NCBI RefSeq assembly: GCF_000145035.1
Contig: NC_014389.1
Location: 186,001-250,000 of the forward strand
Reading direction: 5' to 3'
From: Butyrivibrio proteoclasticus B316
GTDB lineage: Bacteria > Bacillota > Clostridia > Lachnospirales > Lachnospiraceae
Length of the DNA stretch: 64,000 bases
Shown: one piece after another, positions 58,852 through 64,000 of the stretch
How the letters are laid out: every line of letters starts with the position of its first letter
How positions within the stretch are numbered: the first letter of the stretch is position 1
Program-made: the position numbers and the translations under genes
Notes under the pieces: generated by a model
What the model was told of the DNA's origin: nothing
Seen by the model: the letters and a program-made list of their open reading frames with translations, nothing else
Databases searched by the model: none

Positions 58852-60483
58852 TTACTTCATTTTCTCAATAGCCTCGCATCTAAACTGAGCAATTCTTTTG
58901 CCATCATAGATGTTCCAACCAGGTCTTCCGATAAGATAAAGCTGCTTTGGATGTCCCATCTCATCAAACTGTGGCTTCATGTTAAAAGCAACAGCTTTGA
59001 GCTGAGGGGTAAGATCAAGTCTAAGATGTGAGCCATCCTTGCCCATACCGTGCCAGTATTCAGTGATATTGCCATTCTGGTCCCTATCATTAAATCTACA
59101 AGCAACCCTAAAGATTGGCGCCTCAAGTCCTTTTCCGAAAGGCTCAATACGATCCAGTTCACAAAGAGTTGATACGATATCTTCCTTATTAAGCTCAAGA
59201 TCATAAACCTGCTTTAGTGCATTTGAAACTACAGGATATTCCGACAAACGCTTATGGATTTCATCCATGTTTTCAATCTTAAATGAAAATCCTGCCGCCC
59301 CAGGATGTCCGCCATATTTGATAAGCAGATCCCTGCATGTTTCAAGCATCTCTTTCACATTATTCTGAGTTTCATCATCTGATCTTGCAGAACCCGTACA
59401 TACGCCATTCTCTTCCATAAATACAAAAGTTGGCTTGGGATTCTGTTCCATAACCCTTGGAGCAATGATTCCGCAAAGGCCTGCGGGAGCATCTACCTTG
59501 ATAAAGTTTACGCTGTCGAGTATATCGCACTTTACAGTCTCAAGGGCTGCTGCCGTAATCTCCTTGCGCTGCTTATTTATTTCTGAAAGCTGCATAGAAT
59601 ACTGACTTGCAAGCATCTCATCCTCGCATAAAAGCGCATTGATAACAAAATCAGAACCATTCCAGCCTTCATACATTGCTTCCATTCTTGTTGCAGCGTT
59701 CATCATTGGACCGATACTAAAGCCAAGGTCCTTAGCAGTGGCGAATCCTCTAATCTGCAGATATTCCAAAAGCTTTTGAAGACCTACCGTACCAACACCT
59801 CTGTTCATGAGTTCCAGGCCTCTTTTTACAATCTGCCTGTTATCCTCAATTAAAGGCACGACATCAGCTACTGTACTAATCGCTGCAAACGTGTTTAATT
59901 TGTCGATTAAGTATTGGTCGTCTAGCATAAACTGAGCAAGCTTAAATGCAAGACCTGCTCCGCAATAATGTGTAAAATCACATCCCGTACCAAAAACTTC
60001 CGGATCGATAATAAGATCAGCTCTTGGAATTTCAGGAATTCCATCATTTTCAAGAGCGTGATGGTGATCCATAATAAGAACTTCCCAGCCAAGCGCCTTG
60101 GCTCTATTTACCTGTTCTATGGCAGCGATGCCATTGTCTACCGTAATAAGAAGTCCTCTATAACCGCTTAACTTTGATACAAAATTATTTGTTATACCAT
60201 ATCCATCGACCGAGCGTCTTGGAGCATATACATAATACTGTGCTCCAAGAGCCTGGAGCAGCTGGATCATAATAAGTGCAGCTCCCAGTCCGTCAACATC
60301 ATAATCCGTGAACACAGCAATTGGTAGCTGTGCTGCGATATGTCTTTTTATCATTTCAGCAGCCTTTTCAAGCCGTCTGATCTCATAAAACGCCTTATAG
60401 GCGTCAAGCTCAGGAATACTTTTGCCTGTCTTGAATCTTACATATTCATCAAGGGTTTGATAATCACCCTGCTTTTTATACAT
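58852..60483 (-). CDS. recJ: RecJ-type single-strand-specific exonuclease (DHH/DHHA1)
   Basis: Motifs of the DHH phosphoesterases are in order: FTDYDVDGLGAALIM, GLLITVDNGIAA, LIMDHHHALEND (DHH), and the DHHA1 box KYGGHPGAAGFSF (about residue 430). RecJ digests single-stranded DNA 5' to 3' in recombination and mismatch repair. At 543 residues it is shorter than chromosomal RecJ but includes both catalytic and DHHA1 parts. AAAGGAGG precedes the ATG. The neighbour is an SSB-like protein. Confidence 0.9.
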   Translation of the reverse strand: MYKKQGDYQTLDEYVRFKTGKSIPELDAYKAFYEIRRLEKAAEMIKRHIAAQLPIAVFTDYDVDGLGAALIMIQLLQALGAQYYVYAPRRSVDGYGITNNFVSKLSGYRGLLITVDNGIAAIEQVNRAKALGWEVLIMDHHHALENDGIPEIPRADLIIDPEVFGTGCDFTHYCGAGLAFKLAQFMLDDQYLIDKLNTFAAISTVADVVPLIEDNRQIVKRGLELMNRGVGTVGLQKLLEYLQIRGFATAKDLGFSIGPMMNAATRMEAMYEGWNGSDFVINALLCEDEMLASQYSMQLSEINKQRKEITAAALETVKCDILDSVNFIKVDAPAGLCGIIAPRVMEQNPKPTFVFMEENGVCTGSARSDDETQNNVKEMLETCRDLLIKYGGHPGAAGFSFKIENMDEIHKRLSEYPVVSNALKQVYDLELNKEDIVSTLCELDRIEPFGKGLEAPIFRVACRFNDRDQNGNITEYWHGMGKDGSHLRLDLTPQLKAVAFNMKPQFDEMGHPKQLYLIGRPGWNIYDGKRIAQFRCEAIEKMK

Positions 60484-60556
60484 AAGTTTATCCTCCTTTC
60501 ATAACTGTCATAATATTTTCTAAATTGGATTATGACTAAAAGAAAGCAAAATAAAA

Positions 60557-60579
60557 ACAAGTGCCATTAAGCACTTGTT
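60557..60579 (-). terminator. Terminator of the XRE regulator gene
   Basis: ACAAGTGC-TTAATG-GCACTTGT then TTTTATTTT on the minus strand. Confidence 0.8.
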
Positions 60580-60622
60580 TGGTGGTTTATTTAATCTACA
60601 TTGTGTTCTTTTGCGTATTCTT

Positions 60623-61015
60623 CTAAGCACTCCTCAACACATTTTTGATATATTTTTTTATATAGTATTGTATATAATATTGCAGGGCTAATAAATCCTG
60701 GTCTAACGCATCACCCTCGGCCGCACTTCCTTTTATTGTATTTATCTGAGGCTCGTGCTCAAGCTGGTTATGAAGTTTAATATGCTCCTGTCTCAACTTC
60801 CATACCTCTTCAATACTTTTGCCATTAAATTTATCTGCAAGTTCAAGGATAGATGTTTTTATTTTATCTGATAAAATTTCGTCTCGTGACTCTAAATGGC
60901 CAATCGTGCTTTTAGAGTAATGCACTTCTTTTGCAAGTTCCTCTTGTGTGAACCCATATATTTTTCTAAATCTTTCAATATCTTTCCCAGTTTCAATCTT
61001 CACATTATACCCCAC
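60623..61015 (-). CDS. XRE-family transcription regulator
   Basis: A helix-turn-helix of the Cro/C1 type covers residues 10-62: IERFRKIYGFTQEELAKEVH, then YSKSTIGHLESRDE, a classic 'TQEELA ... S.STI..LE' pattern. The rest is helical with a C-terminal basic tail (KKYIKNVLRSA). The start is GTG: either 61015 or the GTG at 61003, which is better placed after a GGGG site. Probably regulates the divergent or neighbouring accessory genes; target unknown. Confidence 0.85.
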   Translation of the reverse strand: MGYNVKIETGKDIERFRKIYGFTQEELAKEVHYSKSTIGHLESRDEILSDKIKTSILELADKFNGKSIEEVWKLRQEHIKLHNQLEHEPQINTIKGSAAEGDALDQDLLALQYYIQYYIKKYIKNVLRSA

Positions 61016-61077
61016 ATAAGTTCTATTACTTACAGCATATACGTTATACCGTTTGTTTGCAATATAATAAGGAATTC

Positions 61078-61515
61078 TTAATCAACATCCAATACAAAGG
61101 GGATTTCGCATCCTTTTGCTACATAGTGCTCAAAATAATTATTTATAGCTAATTTAACCTTATAGTTTTCTGAATTGGCTTTTTCAACTTCTTCATAAAA
61201 GATGTCTTCAAGTTCTTCTATAAAATCTTTTTGACTTCCCATCAATTTATTTTGGGTAGCGGCATAATAACCGATATCAAAAAGATCCGGCTCTATATCA
61301 CCTACAGATATTGATAGTTGAAATACATAATCATCTTTTCTTGGCTCAATTACTTCCTTACAATCAAACATCCACAGATATATTCCCTTGTCATCTATTA
61401 CCTTTTTAAATATCGGCTCTGAACAATTATTTATTTTTTCTGCAATACAGGGAATCCTCATATAGTTAAGTTTTAAGACATACGTTTCATATTTGTATAT
61501 TGCTTTAAGACTCAT
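61078..61515 (-). CDS. Unrecognised 145-residue protein
   Basis: Soluble, acidic, with alternating strands at the start (YVLKLNYMRIPCIA) and a long acidic helix (SQKDFIEELEDIFYEEVEKA). Preceded by TGAGG before the ATG. It stands immediately upstream of the XRE gene on the same strand, so the two may be a unit (toxin-antitoxin-like pairs have this order), but no toxin motif is seen. Confidence 0.6.
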   Translation of the reverse strand: MSLKAIYKYETYVLKLNYMRIPCIAEKINNCSEPIFKKVIDDKGIYLWMFDCKEVIEPRKDDYVFQLSISVGDIEPDLFDIGYYAATQNKLMGSQKDFIEELEDIFYEEVEKANSENYKVKLAINNYFEHYVAKGCEIPFVLDVD

Positions 61516-61674
61516 TTTATATACCTCAGTATAATTTCTATATGTTTTAGTTTTTTAAATAGGTTGGTTGTTTTTTAGCTCCACCCTCAACAAGTCAGTC
61601 TGCTTTAGAGCTGAACACTCAAGTTAAACCCTCGAATGTCTCGTTAGCCCCTCAACAACTGTGAATACCCAAAA
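61516..61674. other. Non-coding leader with repeated CCCTCAACAA elements
   Basis: The plus strand has ACCCTCAACAAGTC, ACCCTCGAATG and CCCCTCAACAACTG within 100 bases, spaced about 45 and 25 bases, with partial hairpins. It is upstream of the 61078-61515 gene. It may be a leader RNA or an operator set; no known family fits. Confidence 0.3.
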
Positions 61675-61712
61675 AAGACCGTCTGTTAACTTTGGCGAGT
61701 TCATGCGGTCTT
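61675..61712 (-). terminator. Terminator of the operon ending with the zinc peptide
   Basis: AAGACCG/CGGTCTT stem with a 24-base loop, followed by TTTTGGG on the minus strand. Confidence 0.6.
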
Positions 61713-61746
61713 AGTTGATTCTCTGCAATAAAAAATTTTATTTTTG

Positions 61747-61884
61747 TCAATTTTTCTTTATTGCTCCATCCATGCTGTTATCTGAAGATGCACGCGTTTT
61801 TCTACTGCATTTTCCCTTATTTTCACATTCCTGGCATACAAGGTAGACCACCTTCTCGCCTGTTTCCGGGCATATTCTGCTCAT
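61747..61884 (-). CDS. 45-residue Cys-rich peptide, probable zinc binder
   Basis: The ATG overlaps the stop codon of the upstream gene (ATGA), a strong sign of translational coupling. The peptide has CPETG near its start and CQEC-x5-C (LVCQECENKGKC), a likely zinc knuckle, then a Ser/Arg/Lys-rich tail. It is too short to have been called by length. Same operon as the membrane and signal-peptidase-like genes. Function unknown. Confidence 0.6.
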   Translation of the reverse strand: MSRICPETGEKVVYLVCQECENKGKCSRKTRASSDNSMDGAIKKN

Positions 61885-62525
61885 TTCTTAATCTTATCCC
61901 TTCTAAGCTTCTTTATTGAACTTATCATAGCGGGCATCCCCATTAAATAGCATGTAAGACTTACTGCAAGGTTTATGACAAAAGCATTTTTCATTGCGGT
62001 TATGGTTTCTGCACCTTTTTTGTGATATGAAGTCAGCTCTTCTGCAATCTCATCAAACGAATTTTCTAATAAGTCAAGCGTTTCAGGATTTAAAATCGCT
62101 GCACTCAGCTGGACATCATTATAAACCGCCTGCACTTCATCAGTGTTGGCCTGTAATACAAGTCTTGCATACGTATCATAAGGATTGTATTCAGAATCTT
62201 TGTTTTCGTATCCATCTTCGAGAACCTTTTTGACAGAGCCTATATAACTGTCTGTCCAAGCTCTGGTATCTGCATTAAAAAGATATGCAGAATAAAAAAG
62301 TGGATACTTTACTGCGTTTATTCCATGTGTCTTATAAGCCTCTGCAGATATCACTTTAAGCTCACTCATTTTTTCCGAAAGAAACTCAAGATTATCTCTC
62401 ATATATCTTGCATCTACAGAGAAATACTGCTGATACAGCAAAAGCACTGTAAATATCACGCCCAAAAGCGTAAATACAGTGCCTCTTATACATTTTATAA
62501 TAACTTTTGTTCTGCTCTTATCCAT
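61881..62525 (-). CDS. Two-segment membrane protein
   Basis: Hydrophobic helices near residues 12-30 and 180-200 enclose a ~145-residue outer loop; short basic tails on the inside (KSRTKV; KKLRRDKIKK). This is the layout of sensor-type or chemotaxis-like loops, but no signalling domain follows. Its ATG overlaps the previous stop by one base and its stop overlaps the next ATG, so translation is coupled on both sides. Confidence 0.7.
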   Translation of the reverse strand: MDKSRTKVIIKCIRGTVFTLLGVIFTVLLLYQQYFSVDARYMRDNLEFLSEKMSELKVISAEAYKTHGINAVKYPLFYSAYLFNADTRAWTDSYIGSVKKVLEDGYENKDSEYNPYDTYARLVLQANTDEVQAVYNDVQLSAAILNPETLDLLENSFDEIAEELTSYHKKGAETITAMKNAFVINLAVSLTCYLMGMPAMISSIKKLRRDKIKK

Positions 62526-63337
62526 TATTCCTCAAAATGGCTTTTGCTATCAAGGTCAGAAAAAACATCTTTAATAATTCCGCCAGACATAGGGCTTAAT
62601 TTCCACAGTCCACAGGTTTTATCATTTTTTACCTTAAACACAAGATCCGCCAGGTAACTTCCGTCAATAATTCTGTCCCAATTGACATCATTTCTTCTCG
62701 GAAGTGGTCTTAAGTATCCGTATTTATCTATTGTGTAATACTGATATAAATAAACGAGCTCAGGCTCGATATTTGCAACCTTAATAAATGGTGTCGAGTT
62801 AATCAAGGAATTTAACACTTCTGCGTTATCAATATGAATGATGCTGCAGCCCTGTGTGCATTCCTTTAAAATCATATGTAGTTTTTCAAGTTGTGAAAGA
62901 GGTGGTTTTGTCAGTAGCAGTTCCTTAAGTTCAACGTCTTTAACAATGCCAAGCTTTTTATAAAGCTCACTTAATATCAAACCGCACAAGAACTTTTCCC
63001 CTGATAGTCCTAAGCTGTGCATCTGTTTCTTGTCAAGGTCGATGATGACTGCGTGTGATAAGACATCTATCTTATCACCCCTTGAATTCTGCATACTGAG
63101 TACACCGTCTTTTTTGTTGTAACTATGTCCTAAATATTTGAGGTAACCAATCGCATCTTTTAAACATTCCCTCAGTTTTGATTCTTCCAAAACTGTTTCC
63201 CCAACAACTGCGATCTGGCAATCGTATTCTGTCTGTTCACTCTCCGGATTATATAATGTATCTATCCCAATAACGAGTGCCCGTTCTACTTCAACCAGCC
63301 TGTTACACTCTTCAAAAAGCAATGTAGTGTCGGACAT
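62525..63337 (-). CDS. Unrecognised 270-residue protein
   Basis: The start at 63337 (MSDTTLLFEECNRL) has GGGAGGAATA before it; the longer frame would overlap the upstream gene. The protein is soluble, acidic at first, with strands such as ALVIGIDTLY and AVIIDLDKKQM and helices LEKLHMILKECTQ. No known domain. Located between the dead signal peptidase and a membrane protein in one operon. Confidence 0.65.
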   Translation of the reverse strand: MSDTTLLFEECNRLVEVERALVIGIDTLYNPESEQTEYDCQIAVVGETVLEESKLRECLKDAIGYLKYLGHSYNKKDGVLSMQNSRGDKIDVLSHAVIIDLDKKQMHSLGLSGEKFLCGLILSELYKKLGIVKDVELKELLLTKPPLSQLEKLHMILKECTQGCSIIHIDNAEVLNSLINSTPFIKVANIEPELVYLYQYYTIDKYGYLRPLPRRNDVNWDRIIDGSYLADLVFKVKNDKTCGLWKLSPMSGGIIKDVFSDLDSKSHFEE

Positions 63338-63386
63338 TATTCCTCCCGTATTTCCGGTACCTTTATGGTACATCCCATATTCAATT

Positions 63387-63935
63387 TTATAGTATGAATA
63401 ATACTTTGTCTGTAATAGCGATACGTGATATCGCAAATCCCTGACGAGAATCGTCAAAGCACTTTCTGTTATCAGAAAGTACATAATATGCATCTTCTGG
63501 CACTGTATATGCAGTATTGATATAAACCGGAGTTGTTATCATGCCCTGTGCAAGATAGTCCTCCTCTGCAAGCTTATCATCAATATAGACATGCCCACCA
63601 TAAATCTCGATCTTTTCCCCCGGAAGACCAATGATCCTGTACATGTGTCCATCCGATATGATCACATCTCCTCTTTTAGGCTCTCTTGCTATATAAGCCA
63701 GACGGTTTGTTACTGCATAGTGTCCATCTTTTACTGCAGGTTCCATCCCGTCGCCGTAAATACTGTATACATTAAATACAAATGCCATAAGAGTTGCAAC
63801 TGCTGCCGCAAGCATTGCTAAAGACGCAGCCATTGATGCAAGCGCATAAGCCCTTGTCTTAAATTTGTATTCCTTTTTTATTTCCTCCTGCGCTTTTGCC
63901 AGCGTAGCAAGATTTTCTTGAGTATATGTTGCCAT
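63387..63935 (-). CDS. Signal peptidase I homologue lacking both catalytic residues
   Basis: The S26 fold is clear: membrane helix (about 30-58), GDGMEPAVKDGHYAV, PKRGDVIISDGHMYRIIGLP and VLSDNRKCFDDSR. But in the active box the Ser before Met is Gly63 (YGDGMEPA instead of SGSMEPT), and the catalytic Lys before Arg is Tyr99 (HMYRIIG instead of WVKRVIG). The protein cannot use the Ser-Lys dyad. It may hold or regulate a substrate of the active enzyme at 6712. The DNR box is kept, so the fold is still under selection. Confidence 0.85.
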   Translation of the reverse strand: MATYTQENLATLAKAQEEIKKEYKFKTRAYALASMAASLAMLAAAVATLMAFVFNVYSIYGDGMEPAVKDGHYAVTNRLAYIAREPKRGDVIISDGHMYRIIGLPGEKIEIYGGHVYIDDKLAEEDYLAQGMITTPVYINTAYTVPEDAYYVLSDNRKCFDDSRQGFAISRIAITDKVLFIL

Positions 63936-63947
63936 AAATATCTCCTA

Positions 63948-64000
63948 TTATAAAAGGAACAGTGCCGATGCGGCCATCCCGACAACACATGTAGCTATCA
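63948..64000 (-). CDS. C-terminal end of a membrane protein, cut by the window edge
   Basis: Only 16 residues (IATCVVGMAASALFLL) before the TAA at 63948-63950. The hydrophobic end suggests a membrane helix. It lies 12 bases upstream of the dead signal-peptidase gene and its stop overlaps that gene's ribosome site region, so it is the next gene of the same operon. Confidence 0.4.
   Translation of the reverse strand, partial: IATCVVGMAASALFLL

Overview
This is a gene-dense (mostly minus-strand), AT-rich Firmicutes-type sequence with AGGAGG-like ribosome binding sites, lipoprotein and SleB/NlpC-P60 type cell-wall genes, a PrgI/VirB4/VirD4 conjugation module and clostridial-style IS200/IS605 remnants. 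The gene content (type IV secretion, Tad-like pilus assembly, actin-like segregation ATPase, private replication proteins, very many unrecognised small proteins, no rRNA/tRNA or core metabolism) points to a large conjugative plasmid, chromid or integrative element of a Clostridia member. A Lachnospiraceae (Butyrivibrio-like) host is my inference, not something proven here.

Layout. 1-14 kb is a DNA-processing region: a DEDDh 3'-5' exonuclease, a two-OB-fold SSB-like protein and a replicative DNA polymerase III alpha subunit that is split into two divergent genes (PHP half on plus, polymerase half on minus), mixed with exported proteins and a signal peptidase. 14-23 kb is the conjugation core (XpaC-like protein, VirB4, PrgI/VirB3, VirB6/TrbL, a small pilin-like protein, VirD4/TraG). 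23-33.4 kb is a Tad-like pilus operon (CpaB/SAF, two ParA/TadZ-like proteins, CpaF ATPase, TadB/TadC-like protein, four pilin-like proteins). 33.4-45 kb carries cell-wall hydrolases, a secreted nuclease, uracil-DNA glycosylase and a giant acidic membrane protein ending in NlpC/P60. 45-50.3 kb holds a HipA-like kinase, an actin-like (ParM-type) cassette and a second CpaF/VirB11 ATPase. 50.3-64 kb has a phosphatase, a short secreted peptide plus lipoprotein, two more OB-fold proteins, topoisomerase III, a RecJ-type exonuclease, an XRE regulator, and a tight operon with a catalytically dead signal peptidase.

How they work together. The exonuclease, split polymerase, three SSB-like proteins, TopB, RecJ and UDG would let the element supply much of its own DNA synthesis and repair; the actin-like protein would segregate it; VirD4/VirB4/VirB6/PrgI, the two wall hydrolases and the Tad-like pilus would move it between cells.

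Non-coding signals are prominent. Three ~316 bp copies of an IS200/IS605-like element (about 2.56, 14.86 and 23.04 kb) have no transposase but keep both ends, including a right end that looks like a TnpB guide-RNA scaffold; a 41 bp end-to-end fusion of the same family lies at 15.25 kb. A well-folded ~126 nt RNA gene candidate sits at 2.35-2.48 kb. At least eight genes share an unusual promoter layout, GTGCAGAAAAATA followed at 19 (once 20) bases by a TATAAT-like -10 box.
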